From Sulfurimonas sp. (lineage in GTDB: Bacteria > Campylobacterota > Campylobacteria > Campylobacterales > Sulfurimonadaceae): a DNA stretch of 43,647 nt. The DNA lies in assembly GCA_003978465.1 (NCBI GenBank), contig QNZS01000041.1, forward strand, positions 1 to 43,647, written 5' to 3'. Under the pieces are notes generated by a model. The model saw only the letters and a program-made list of their open reading frames with translations. It searched no databases and was not told the DNA's origin. Shown in pieces: positions 1 through 9,082 of the stretch. Numbering within the stretch: position 1 is the first letter of the stretch; each line of letters starts with the position of its first letter. The position numbers and the translations under genes were made by a program.

Positions 1-197
1 GACCACATTTGACGGTTTTGATTACTATCATCATAGGTATCATAATCTACAATAGTTATGTTTTTGACACCACTGCGGTAAAGGCAATCCAAACAAAAGG
101 AACCAACACCACCAACACCAAGTAGAATAATATTTGCATTTTGTAGTTTTAAAAAGTCATCACCTAAAAGGAGTTCTATACGATCATACTGTCCCAC
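1..197 (-). CDS. tcdA: ThiF/E1-like protein, probable tRNA threonylcarbamoyladenosine dehydratase TcdA (partial, 5' part only)
   Basis: Only the first 65 codons lie in the window; the gene runs off the left edge. The translation has the E1-like Rossmann fold start: GVGGVGS at residues 27-33, a strand ending in VDYD (residues 50-53) and DSNQNRQ at residues 57-63. The opening QYDRIELLLG resembles the YDRFxRLLG start of TcdA (CsdL/YgdL), which cyclises the t6A modification of ANN-decoding tRNAs using ATP. The start is GTG at 197-195, immediately after the surE stop codon (200-198) and in the same frame, so no earlier start is possible. Translational coupling to surE is likely. ThiF or MoeB remain possible because the C-terminal half is missing, but the N-terminal pattern favours TcdA. 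Confidence 0.75.
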   Translation of the reverse strand, partial: MGQYDRIELLLGDDFLKLQNANIILLGVGGVGSFCLDCLYRSGVKNITIVDYDTYDDSNQNRQMW

Positions 198-980
198 TTA
201 AAGCCACTCTTCTAAGGTTTGCATAGATTTATAAGCACTTAAGTCCAGCATGATAGGTGTGATAGAGATATAACCAGACTTAATTGCATCAAAATCAGTC
301 ATACCACTTTTACCCTTGCGTGATGAAAAGTCTAAGGGGTGCAGACCCAACCAGTGAAATTCTTCTCCCCTAGGATTACGATGAAGATGTGAGTCATTTG
401 CATAATGTCTATATCCTGCATAGGTTACTTTCATCGCAGCTTCTTGTTTGTTAGATGGAATATTGATATTTAAAAACTGCCGTGAAGGAAGGGGAAATGA
501 GCCTTCTCTTATTTTTGTAACAAGTTTTTTTATAGTTTTTTGTGCAAGTCTGAAATCTCCACTAGGGTCACTAAAGTCCATCACTTGACTTATAGAGATA
601 GAAGGAACATCATGTAAAACTCCTTCCATAGCTCCAGCCGCAGTGCCAGAGTATGTTATATCCTCACCCATATTTGAGCCACGATTTATACCGCTTACAA
701 CTAAGTCAGGTTTTTCATTTTCAAAAATTGTGCTCAAAGAGAGATACACACAGTCTGTAGGAGTCCCATCATCTAATTTATAAAAATCATCTCCTACACA
801 GACAAAACGTAGAGGACGAGTAAGAGTAAGAGAGTGTCCACATGCAGACTTTTCGTTTGCTGGGGCTACAACTGTTACCTCGACATCTTCAAGTTCACGG
901 AGGGCACTAACCAAAAAGAGAAGTCCATTTGCTTCATAACCATCATCATTTGTTACCAATATCTTATATTTCTTATTCAT
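198..980 (-). CDS. surE: 5'/3'-nucleotidase SurE
   Basis: A 260-residue protein of normal SurE length. SurE is a metal-dependent phosphatase that hydrolyses nucleoside 5'- and 3'-monophosphates and is linked to stationary-phase survival. The metal-binding residues of the family are visible: NDDG at residues 11-14, Ser45 in the loop after VVAPANEK, and Asn99 in VSGINRGSNMG (residues 95-104). The GTPTDCV motif is at 72-78 and YSGTAAGAMEG follows. The ATG at 980 has no strong Shine-Dalgarno (the preceding bases are AAATTACCTT) but fits the family start. The gene is followed without a gap by the tcdA-like gene. It lies 175 bp after the last gene of the fatty-acid operon, so co-transcription with that operon is possible but not shown. 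Confidence 0.96.
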   Translation of the reverse strand: MNKKYKILVTNDDGYEANGLLFLVSALRELEDVEVTVVAPANEKSACGHSLTLTRPLRFVCVGDDFYKLDDGTPTDCVYLSLSTIFENEKPDLVVSGINRGSNMGEDITYSGTAAGAMEGVLHDVPSISISQVMDFSDPSGDFRLAQKTIKKLVTKIREGSFPLPSRQFLNINIPSNKQEAAMKVTYAGYRHYANDSHLHRNPRGEEFHWLGLHPLDFSSRKGKSGMTDFDAIKSGYISITPIMLDLSAYKSMQTLEEWL

Positions 981-1067
981 AAGGTAATTTTAGCAAAAAA
1001 TTCTAAAAAAGAGGAGAAGACCCATATAATGTATGACATATAGGTCTATTGAAATTTATTAAAGAGA

Positions 1068-1124
1068 CTAACAAGCTCTACCGGTAAACTTGCTTATGTC
1101 ATTTATTTTGTTTAACTCAAACAT
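1068..1124 (-). CDS. Possible 18-residue leader or small ORF between the fatty-acid operon and surE
   Basis: On the minus strand an ATG at 1124 is preceded by AAGGAG followed by AAAAAC, one of the best Shine-Dalgarno/start arrangements in the window. It opens an 18-codon frame (MFELNKINDISKFTGRAC) ending in TAG at 1070-1068. It starts about 30 bases after the stop of the acyltransferase/hydrolase gene. I recognise no family. It could be a real small protein, a leader peptide for surE, or the truncated start of a gene lost between the fad operon and surE. Support comes only from the ribosome-binding site, so confidence is low. Confidence 0.3.
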   Translation of the reverse strand: MFELNKINDISKFTGRAC

Positions 1125-1155
1125 TGTTTTTCTCCTTAATTAATAAAAAAAACTC

Positions 1156-3291
1156 CTAAGATTTAATAAATGAAACAATCTTCTCAAAAAAACCCTCTCT
1201 TATATCTTCTTCTAATATAACCACATGCTTATTACTTTTTAAGATATACTTTTCTTTCTTAAGTGAAGCAATACTATCGTATATAAGGTCTGCACTTTGT
1301 GGATTAACAATGGGGTCCTTATCTCCTTGAATGATAAAGGTTGGTTCAGTTACATACTTTAACCTTTCATTGACTACATCAATCAACTCTTTTAACTCCC
1401 CTATAGAAGTCAAATAATGCTTTTTATAATTTATATCAGGATGTTCGGGTTCACTCTCATAGGTGTCCATATCTGCATTAAACATAGATAAGAAGTTGTT
1501 TAAAATATTTAGTGTTGGTACTATATACTTTACACGAATATCTTGAAGAGACAAAGCACTGTTTATACAGATGATACCATCTACTGTATCGTGAACATTC
1601 GATGCTTTAAGAAGGGCAAGTAATCCCCCTGTTGAAAAGCCACAAAAGTATAACTTTTTACTTACTCCCCGAAGAGCTGCATAACCCACATCAAAAGAGT
1701 CATACCACTCTTTATATGTCACATCCCTTAAATCTTCAGGCATAGTGCCATGTCCTTTTAACCTTACAGCATATATGTTAATGCCTTGTTTAAAAAGGTA
1801 GTGAGCCAAGGGTGCTATCTCTTTTGGGCCTGACTTATAACCATGAGAGATAACACAACCAATACTATTTTTTTCATTATAAAGTATAAATGGTTCGCCA
1901 ACTTCTTTAGGTTTAGAATCAAATACTGAGTAAAATTTGTTATAGTCATATTTAAACTCTTTTTTATCACGGTTGTAGATAGTATATAAGACTTCCTTAT
2001 TAACAAGGGCTAAATCTTTTTGAATCTGAGACTTTACTGTCCTATGAAGTTCTTTTAATATTATCGTCTCATTTATTAAAACTCTTAATATATTTTTCAC
2101 CCGTATAGTATGAAATGTATACTCATTTTTAAAATTCTCTACATTAACTCTATATATCTTTTTGTCCATAGATTCTAAAATATTTTCGCTGATACTTAAC
2201 GCAAATACATCATCAAATAGTTTATATGGTTCATCATTTAAAAGAGTATATATATTTGCATGCAAATCCTTACTCACATGGTAAGTAGCTGATCTTTTTA
2301 ATTCTCTTGATATAAGATAAATCCTTCTTTTGAGTTCATCTAGTGTAAATGATCTATCTTCTAAATACTCTAAAGACAAAGCAAAAACATGCTCAAAAGT
2401 TATGAGTATATTTTTATATACCTCATCCATCATCAAGTTGATAAATGGAACTTTTATTTTCTCAATGAGGTTTGCATCATCTGTATCAATCCCAAGTCTT
2501 TGTAGTTCTCTTTTACTTTTTAGTAAATAAGCTTTTACATCTATAGCTTTTGAGAAATGAATATGAAACTGAGAATTCAGTAGTAGGTTACTCTCTATAT
2601 CAATCTCTTCATTCAAATCATCAGAAATATCATCTATGTACTTATATGCAAATTCAGCAAGAGGGTTTGCACCTTTACTTATGGGTGTATAAGAGATATT
2701 AACTGGTACTATATGTGTATTGTAATAAGAGATATTTTCTTCGTCACCTAAAAGATATTTCTCTTTAAACTCTTGGATACTCTCTATATCGCAATTATTT
2801 TGTAATGCTAAATATTTTGTTTTCAATATTTCACTCTCTAAAGCCACAACAGCTGCACCTGTAAACATATCATGTAAACCAGTTTCATCTTCAATAAGAA
2901 AAGTATCTTTTGATAATAAAACTTTTTTACTTTTTATCATCGAACCCTCAGGGTATATCATCCAAGATGTACGACCGGTTAATAAGTCACCTAAAATCTT
3001 TTCATTTCTACCTTTATCTTCTGTAGATACTGTTCCTACCGCTGAGAGATACTCACCTAAAACTCCTTCAAAGATAGAGTGATCAGCAAGGGAGCGTACT
3101 TGAAAATCAAGTTTTTTATATAAGACATAAGGGAGTAAGAATGTCTCCATTCTTGTAAAATGATTGGCTACAAAGAGTGTTGGTAGCTTTTTATTTAAGT
3201 TTTCTTCCCCACTAAATGTTATGGAATTTGCCATAGCTGTCTCTACAAGAGAGAAAACAAATTGTGATGCATCATAAAGTCTATCTTTCAT
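1156..3291 (-). CDS. Fusion of PlsC-type acyltransferase and alpha/beta hydrolase (lysophospholipase/monoacylglycerol lipase-like)
   Basis: A 711-residue two-domain protein. The N-terminal part (about 20-250) looks like a glycerolipid acyltransferase: motif I reads NHFTRME (43-49), with Glu where the usual NHx4D has Asp, and motif III is YPEGS (113-117). The middle (about 260-460) is helical and unassigned. The C-terminal part (about 465-711) is an alpha/beta hydrolase with HGYKSGP near 483, nucleophile elbow GFSTGG with Ser553, acid GDKDP with Asp659, and His689 in NKHVV, so the triad is intact. No signal peptide is evident. It is the last gene of the fad operon, 5 bp after fadE, with AAGGAC just before the ATG. 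I infer that it moves acyl groups between glycerolipids and the acyl-CoA pool. The exact substrates cannot be read from sequence. Confidence 0.8.
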   Translation of the reverse strand: MKDRLYDASQFVFSLVETAMANSITFSGEENLNKKLPTLFVANHFTRMETFLLPYVLYKKLDFQVRSLADHSIFEGVLGEYLSAVGTVSTEDKGRNEKILGDLLTGRTSWMIYPEGSMIKSKKVLLSKDTFLIEDETGLHDMFTGAAVVALESEILKTKYLALQNNCDIESIQEFKEKYLLGDEENISYYNTHIVPVNISYTPISKGANPLAEFAYKYIDDISDDLNEEIDIESNLLLNSQFHIHFSKAIDVKAYLLKSKRELQRLGIDTDDANLIEKIKVPFINLMMDEVYKNILITFEHVFALSLEYLEDRSFTLDELKRRIYLISRELKRSATYHVSKDLHANIYTLLNDEPYKLFDDVFALSISENILESMDKKIYRVNVENFKNEYTFHTIRVKNILRVLINETIILKELHRTVKSQIQKDLALVNKEVLYTIYNRDKKEFKYDYNKFYSVFDSKPKEVGEPFILYNEKNSIGCVISHGYKSGPKEIAPLAHYLFKQGINIYAVRLKGHGTMPEDLRDVTYKEWYDSFDVGYAALRGVSKKLYFCGFSTGGLLALLKASNVHDTVDGIICINSALSLQDIRVKYIVPTLNILNNFLSMFNADMDTYESEPEHPDINYKKHYLTSIGELKELIDVVNERLKYVTEPTFIIQGDKDPIVNPQSADLIYDSIASLKKEKYILKSNKHVVILEEDIREGFFEKIVSFIKS

Positions 3292-3296
3292 AGTCC

Positions 3297-5681
3297 TTAC
3301 CCCTTTCTTGCAAAGTAATCTTCAAGTGTAAAACCATCGACTTGCACTACACTTTCTTGAAGGGACTTAGCCTCGAAGAGGGCCTTTTTTTCTTCTACGG
3401 AGATGATATCTAATCTAAGGGCTTCGTCTAAAGATTTATATATATTTTGTTTAGGCAGTTGTTTCTTTCGTATTGCTATTTTAATTTTTTTCATACTCGG
3501 TGCTACTTTTTCATGTAACTTAAATGCCACTTGTATATTCTTGTATGTACTAGAGTGGTAAATTCCATCTACAAGCTTATCTCTCATTTCAGAGTTAGTA
3601 CTTATACTATCTGATAGTTTTTTTGACAAAGTATCATCTACCTCACAGCTTAGAGAATTAAGTTTCATATAATACTTAAATGGTGTAAAGAGAATTTTTA
3701 ATATTCCTTTTTCAAAAAGATTTGCTGCTATTTCATTAAAAGCATTTTGTATAATACGGAGTTGTGCATCTCCAATATACTTTATAAAGTCATCATCTTC
3801 ACTATTTTCAGCTCTATAGCGTCTCAGTGTTGCACTTAATAGGTACATACTGGAGAGAATATCTCCAAATCGTGCTGTGATTTTTTCATGCTGTTTTAAA
3901 CCACCACCATAATAGGCCATCAGTAAATCAGTTAAAAAAGCAAATGTTGCACTACTCCATATGATTTTTCTCTCATAATAAGCAGCTACTCCCTCTGAGA
4001 CAGGGCTATATATATACCCTCTACTTAGACTCAATAAAATCATCTTAAGCATGTTTCTCAAACTAAAACCTATATGAGAGAAAAATGCGCTGTCAAACTT
4101 TATAATATCCCCAGACTCAAGTGCTACAATCTCTTTATATGCAAAAGGATGACAACGAATAACACCTTGACCAAACTGTATAAGTGTACGTGTCATAATA
4201 TTTGCACCTTCAACAGTAATTCCAATAGGTGCTCCCATATAAGCATGACCGAGTAAGTTCTTATTCCCTAAAGATATACCAGCACCACCGACAATATCCA
4301 TAGCATCATTTATAGACTTTCTAAAGATTTCTGTTGAGTGGTACTTCATGACAGCATTTATAACTGCTGGTTTTTTCCCAGAGTCTATTGCCCCTAGTGT
4401 AAAGATACGAGCGGCATCTAACATATAAGTATTTGCAGCTAATCTTGCTAAAACCTCTTCTATACCTTCAAATTTTGATATAGATAAGCCAAACTGTTCC
4501 CTAATACTGGAGTATGATCCTGCAACTGCCGCTGATAGTTTTACACCACCAGAACTTGTAGATGGAAGTGATATACCTCGTCCAACAGACAGAGATTCCA
4601 TCAACATCATCCAACCTTGAGAAACTCCACCTAAACCACCAATCACAGAGTCGAGTTTTATAACTACATCTTTCCCACTAATGGGTGAGTTAATAAAAGG
4701 TACTCCTAGAGGGTCATGGCGTTTTCCCTGTGTCACACCATCAAGACTAGAATCTACAAGTGCACAAGTAATGCCCAAGTTCTTTCCCCTAGCAAGTAAT
4801 TCATCTGGATCATATAAAACAAATGCTAAACCTATAACTGTTGCTATAGAGCCTAATGTAATATAACGCTTATTAAAATTAAGTTGTATAAATATTTCTC
4901 CATTTCTTTCAAAAACTTCTCCATGTGAGGATATCGAAGTCGCATCACTTCCTGCTAATGGTTCTGTCAGTGCAAAACATGGCAACTCTCTACCATCGGC
5001 TAAACGTGGTAGATAGTACTCTTTTTGCTGATTTGTTCCATAACGAAGTATAAGTTCTGCTGGCCCTATAGAGTTTGGAACCATGGTAGTAATTGCTAAT
5101 GTTTGAGAGTGAGAGGCAAGTTTTTGTATCACACAGGAGTGAGCTAGTGCTGAAAATCCTAGCCCACCATACTCTTTTGGAATTATCATTCCAAAAAAAA
5201 TCTTATCTTTTAAGTATTGCCAAACCTCAGGGTTTAAATCTCGTTTTGCAAAAACCTCAAAATCATTTGTCATGGCACAGACTTCATCTACTTCTTTATT
5301 TAAAAATTGGTTTTCCTCATCAGTAAGTGATGGATAAGATTCATTAAAAATCTTTTTAAAATCAGGAGTTCCTGAAAAAAAGTCTCCATCAATCCAAATA
5401 TCCCCAGCTCTTAAAGCGATCTTCTCTGTCTCTGAAATACTTGGCAGAAGATGAAGTTTTTTTATTAAAGAGACTAGTGGTGCAGATATAAATCTGGTTC
5501 GTAGTTTAGGTAACAGTAGTATCAGGTTTATTGGTATATATACTATCCAAAAGAGTGCTATTGGTGTAAATACAACAGCTATAAGAACTGCTAAAAGTAA
5601 TGAGTTTATCCAAAATGACATCCCTCTATACCAAGTTGTCAGTAAAATAATTGTAATTAAACTGGAAATTAAAGAATCCAT
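3297..5681 (-). CDS. fadE: FadE-type acyl-CoA dehydrogenase
   Basis: A 794-residue protein close in length and layout to E. coli FadE (814). It catalyses the first oxidation of beta-oxidation (acyl-CoA to trans-2-enoyl-CoA) using FAD. Residues 1-57 hold two hydrophobic segments, as in FadE, which suggests membrane association. The FadE-specific stretch after SAPL (67-70) is followed by the dehydrogenase core: MIIPKEYGGLGFSA (165-178), CFALTEPLAGSDATS (235-249), NKRYITL (270-276), SVGRGISLPS (365-374) and ITVEGAN (488-494). A helical C-terminal region follows. ATG at 5681 has AAGGAT 6 bases upstream. It is separated by 3 bp from fadJ and 5 bp from the acyltransferase/hydrolase. This family differs from the short soluble acyl-CoA dehydrogenases and is uncommon in Campylobacterota as far as I recall. 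Confidence 0.93.
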   Translation of the reverse strand: MDSLISSLITIILLTTWYRGMSFWINSLLLAVLIAVVFTPIALFWIVYIPINLILLLPKLRTRFISAPLVSLIKKLHLLPSISETEKIALRAGDIWIDGDFFSGTPDFKKIFNESYPSLTDEENQFLNKEVDEVCAMTNDFEVFAKRDLNPEVWQYLKDKIFFGMIIPKEYGGLGFSALAHSCVIQKLASHSQTLAITTMVPNSIGPAELILRYGTNQQKEYYLPRLADGRELPCFALTEPLAGSDATSISSHGEVFERNGEIFIQLNFNKRYITLGSIATVIGLAFVLYDPDELLARGKNLGITCALVDSSLDGVTQGKRHDPLGVPFINSPISGKDVVIKLDSVIGGLGGVSQGWMMLMESLSVGRGISLPSTSSGGVKLSAAVAGSYSSIREQFGLSISKFEGIEEVLARLAANTYMLDAARIFTLGAIDSGKKPAVINAVMKYHSTEIFRKSINDAMDIVGGAGISLGNKNLLGHAYMGAPIGITVEGANIMTRTLIQFGQGVIRCHPFAYKEIVALESGDIIKFDSAFFSHIGFSLRNMLKMILLSLSRGYIYSPVSEGVAAYYERKIIWSSATFAFLTDLLMAYYGGGLKQHEKITARFGDILSSMYLLSATLRRYRAENSEDDDFIKYIGDAQLRIIQNAFNEIAANLFEKGILKILFTPFKYYMKLNSLSCEVDDTLSKKLSDSISTNSEMRDKLVDGIYHSSTYKNIQVAFKLHEKVAPSMKKIKIAIRKKQLPKQNIYKSLDEALRLDIISVEEKKALFEAKSLQESVVQVDGFTLEDYFARKG

Positions 5682-5684
5682 AGC

Positions 5685-7793
5685 TTATCCTTTATAAAAA
5701 GTTTCTTTATTTTGAGCCATACTGACTATAAGCTCTGATGATGCATATCTTTTACCATATTTTTCTTCAAAGTGAAGCAGTGATAAATGCACCTTTTCTA
5801 TACCCATAGTATCTGCATATTTTAACAGTCCTCCACGGAATGGTGGAAATCCTGTACCCATAATCATTGCCATGTCTAAATCCGAAGCATTCTCAACTAT
5901 ACCCTCTTCTAAGGTGCGAGCAGCTTCATTTATCATAATAAGCATCGTTCTATCTATGATTTCATCATTATCAAACTTTTTATGGACGAATTGTAGAGAT
6001 TTTAATGAAGGGTTTACAATTTTTTCTTTTCCATTATGAAGATAAAAACCTTTTTTATTTTTTTTACCGAGAAGTTTCATATCTATCAGTTTACTTAAAA
6101 TTGGAGCTACCTCCATTCTTTTACCATACGACTCTTCTAAAACCTTTGAGACTTTATAACCAACATCAAGTCCCACCTCATCTGCTAAGATAAACGGGCC
6201 CATTGGCATTCCAAAATCTTCTATTGTTTTATCTATCTGCTCAATACTACCACCCTCTTCAAATAGTCTAGCACACTCATTAATATACGGGAGTAAAATT
6301 CTATTGACCAGAAACCCTGCACAATCTCCAACTAATACAGCTGTTTTTCCTGCATCTCTTGCCAGTTTTAGTGTAGTTGCTATCGTTTCATCTGATGTTT
6401 GTTTTCCAGCTATAATCTCCACAAGAGGCATTCTAGATACAGGATTAAAAAAGTGCATTCCAATAAAACGCTCAGGATGTTTCATATTTTCACTAAGCAT
6501 CGTGATGGAGAGGGATGAAGTATTTGAAGCTATTATACAAGATTCTTTTATAAGGTTTTCTAAGTCTTTATAGACCTTTTGTTTTGTTTCTTTGTCTTCA
6601 ACAACTGCTTCCACTACAAAGTCCATATTTCCAAAACCATTATAAGAGTCTGTATAGGATATATGATCCATTTTATGCTCAACTTCTCTTGAAGTAAGTC
6701 TTTTTCTTTTACGAATTGCATTATACGAGGCACTAATATGTTTAAAAGAAGCAGCTATTGACTCATAACTTCTTGCCTTTAATCTAACAGCTCTATCCAT
6801 ATTACTAAAGAGCCAAACTATTCCTCCACCCATTACACCAGAACCTATAACGGATGTTTGTATAATAGGAAGTGCTTTTATACCTTTATCTACAAAAGTA
6901 TCATGTTTTAATCGCTCAGAAGCATAATATAAAGAGATCAGATTTTTAGAAATGTCTGATACACAGAGTCTTGCAAAAGCAAAAGCTTCGAAAGATAAAG
7001 CCTCATTTATAGGTAGTTTATCTGTCTCTTTAAAAAGTTTGATAACTTCTAAGGCAGCAGGGTACTTACCCTTAGTCTTTTTTATAACTGCTTTTTGTGC
7101 AAAATAGTATATAAGTTTAGGAGCAAAACGTTCAAGTAAGTTTTCTTTGTATCGTCTACCATCTATCTTTTTTCTTGTATTTTTATCTAAAATATCTTTT
7201 ACAAAACTTTTCACTTTAAAGTCTAAGTATCCCTCTGGAACACAAGCATCAACTATTTTAAGCTTTTGTGCTTTTTTTCCATTTATCAACTTAGCACCTA
7301 AAATAAGTTCTATAGATTTTTGTTTTCCTATCAGATATTTTAAATTTTGTGTACCACCAAAACCAGGTAATATTCCTAGATTCACTTCAGGAAGACCAAT
7401 TTTTGTTTTTTTATTCTCTGTTGCTATACGGTAGTTACAGTTGAGTGCCAACTCAAAACCACCACCTAAACAGGCACCATCAATCACCGCCACAGTGAAA
7501 AATGGAAGTAAGGCAATCTTTCTTAAGATAATTTGACCACTTCTTACCACTTCATAAGAAACGTCTTCATCTTGGAGTGCTTTTATCTCTGAGATATCAG
7601 CCCCTGCAATAAAAATATCTTTTTTTGCACTCTTAAAAAGTAGTACATCTATATCTTTTGCAGTTTTTAACTTATCCAAGATACCTTCAAGTTCTTTCAT
7701 TACTTCAATGCTAAGGATATTTACATTCGAATTTTCCATATCAAATAGTAATGTCGCAATTTTATTTTTTATACTTAAGTTAAAAGCTTTCAT
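5685..7793 (-). CDS. fadJ: Bifunctional enoyl-CoA hydratase / 3-hydroxyacyl-CoA dehydrogenase (FadJ/FadB type)
   Basis: A 702-residue multifunctional beta-oxidation enzyme, near E. coli FadJ in length (714). The hydratase/crotonase domain (about 1-190) has the oxyanion and catalytic motifs, with Glu114 in GGGFELAL and Glu136 in GLPEVNLGILPG matching the two FadB catalytic glutamates. The NAD-dependent dehydrogenase domain begins near 310 with the Rossmann loop GSGVMGGG (317-324). The His-Glu dyad appears as His447 (MHFFNP) and Glu459 (MPLVE). A longer frame could start at 7841, but the ATG at 7793 is preferred: GGAGGTGG lies just upstream and the protein then begins at the domain edge. The start overlaps the fadI stop by one base (TAATG), so translation is probably coupled. 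Confidence 0.95.
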   Translation of the reverse strand: MKAFNLSIKNKIATLLFDMENSNVNILSIEVMKELEGILDKLKTAKDIDVLLFKSAKKDIFIAGADISEIKALQDEDVSYEVVRSGQIILRKIALLPFFTVAVIDGACLGGGFELALNCNYRIATENKKTKIGLPEVNLGILPGFGGTQNLKYLIGKQKSIELILGAKLINGKKAQKLKIVDACVPEGYLDFKVKSFVKDILDKNTRKKIDGRRYKENLLERFAPKLIYYFAQKAVIKKTKGKYPAALEVIKLFKETDKLPINEALSFEAFAFARLCVSDISKNLISLYYASERLKHDTFVDKGIKALPIIQTSVIGSGVMGGGIVWLFSNMDRAVRLKARSYESIAASFKHISASYNAIRKRKRLTSREVEHKMDHISYTDSYNGFGNMDFVVEAVVEDKETKQKVYKDLENLIKESCIIASNTSSLSITMLSENMKHPERFIGMHFFNPVSRMPLVEIIAGKQTSDETIATTLKLARDAGKTAVLVGDCAGFLVNRILLPYINECARLFEEGGSIEQIDKTIEDFGMPMGPFILADEVGLDVGYKVSKVLEESYGKRMEVAPILSKLIDMKLLGKKNKKGFYLHNGKEKIVNPSLKSLQFVHKKFDNDEIIDRTMLIMINEAARTLEEGIVENASDLDMAMIMGTGFPPFRGGLLKYADTMGIEKVHLSLLHFEEKYGKRYASSELIVSMAQNKETFYKG

Positions 7794-9082
7794 TATTCCA
7801 CCTCCAGTATCATAGATGCACCTTGTCCACCACCTATACAAAGAGTTGCTAAACCAAGGTTCTTGTCTCGTCTTCGTAACTCTTTTAAGGTATGAATAAC
7901 CAAACGTGTTCCAGTCATTCCAACAGGATGACCAAGGGCAATTGAGCCACCATTTACATTAAAAATATTTGTATCAATACTACCTAGTGCTTCAGTCCGT
8001 CCAAGATGTTGATTTGCATATTTTTTAGATTCAAATGCTGCGAAATTTGCTAGTACCTGAGAAGCAAAAGCTTCATTAAGTTCTATGAGTTCAAAGTCAT
8101 TCATAGTGACTTTACTCATCTCAAGAAGTTTTGCTGTTGAGTATGCTGGCCCTAAACCCATTCTAGCAGGGTCTAAACCTGCATATGTATACTCCCTCAA
8201 ATACCCTAAGGGTGTTAAACCCATCTCTTTAGCTTTTGATTCACTCATCAAAACAACTGCTGCTGCAGCATCTGAGATTTGAGAAGAATTTGCTGCAGTT
8301 ACAGTTCCATTTTTTTTATCAAAAAATGCTTTTAATTTAGAGAGTTTTGCCATACTCTGTCCATAACGAATACCATCATCATCACTCATCATCAAACCTT
8401 TTGATGCATCATAAATGATAGGAGCTATCTCTTTGGAAAATATATTGTTTTTTTGTGCAGTCTCTGCTTTTTGATGTGAAAGAAGTGCATATTCATCCTG
8501 TTCTTTTCTGCTGATACCAAAATCTTGAGCTAATATTTCAGCCGTTGAGCCCATCATTAGTCCACTTAATGGGTCAGTTAAACCCTGCATAAGTCCTATA
8601 ATGGGCTTTAAGTGTGAGGGTGTAAAACTACTCAATGTTTTGAGTTTCTCTAGTGAAGACTTTGAATGAAAAAAAGCTTCAAATAGTGCAGACATCTTTT
8701 TGTTAAACATAAGAGGAATATTACTCATACTCTCAACACCACCAGCCATATATATCTCACCACGACCAGCTAAAATCTTTTCACTTGCACTTGTTATAGC
8801 CTCCATCCCAGAAGCACAGTTTCTATGAACTGTATAGGCAGGAATTTTTTCACTAAAACCTGCTTTTAAAGCTATAACCCTTGCTATATTTGCAGCATGT
8901 CCAGGTTGTGCAACATTCCCTATAATCACCTCATCATAACTCTCAAAATCGATACCAACTCTCAAAGCCAGTTCCGATACAACAAAGGAACCAAGAGATT
9001 CAGCTTGCAAATTTTTTAGTTTACCCGAAGCTTTTCCTATAGGAGTTCGAAGTCCATCTATAATTGCGATTCTCTCTTTCAT
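7793..9082 (-). CDS. fadI: Acetyl-CoA acyltransferase (3-ketoacyl-CoA thiolase, FadI/FadA type)
   Basis: A 429-residue thiolase that cleaves 3-ketoacyl-CoA with CoA in the last step of beta-oxidation. The acyl-accepting cysteine is Cys89 in HRNCASGMEA. The other catalytic residues are His385 in ALGHPVGMTG and Cys415 in LCIGGGQG. NEAFA near residue 330 is the usual active-site loop. Length (E. coli FadI 436) and partnership with a FadJ/FadE-type set favour FadI over a biosynthetic acetoacetyl-CoA thiolase. ATG at 9082 is preceded by GGAG and overlaps the fadD stop as ATGA. The 3' end overlaps fadJ by one base. Trifunctional FadI-FadJ complexes are known in other bacteria, and the tight coupling here fits that. 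Confidence 0.94.
   Translation of the reverse strand: MKERIAIIDGLRTPIGKASGKLKNLQAESLGSFVVSELALRVGIDFESYDEVIIGNVAQPGHAANIARVIALKAGFSEKIPAYTVHRNCASGMEAITSASEKILAGRGEIYMAGGVESMSNIPLMFNKKMSALFEAFFHSKSSLEKLKTLSSFTPSHLKPIIGLMQGLTDPLSGLMMGSTAEILAQDFGISRKEQDEYALLSHQKAETAQKNNIFSKEIAPIIYDASKGLMMSDDDGIRYGQSMAKLSKLKAFFDKKNGTVTAANSSQISDAAAAVVLMSESKAKEMGLTPLGYLREYTYAGLDPARMGLGPAYSTAKLLEMSKVTMNDFELIELNEAFASQVLANFAAFESKKYANQHLGRTEALGSIDTNIFNVNGGSIALGHPVGMTGTRLVIHTLKELRRRDKNLGLATLCIGGGQGASMILEVE

Noticed and set aside
7794..7841. Longer fadJ start adding 16 residues
   Set aside because: The extension lies within the fadI 3' end, encodes a non-conserved MYRWWTRCIYDTGGGI, and would consume the GGAGGTGG ribosome-binding site of the ATG at 7793.
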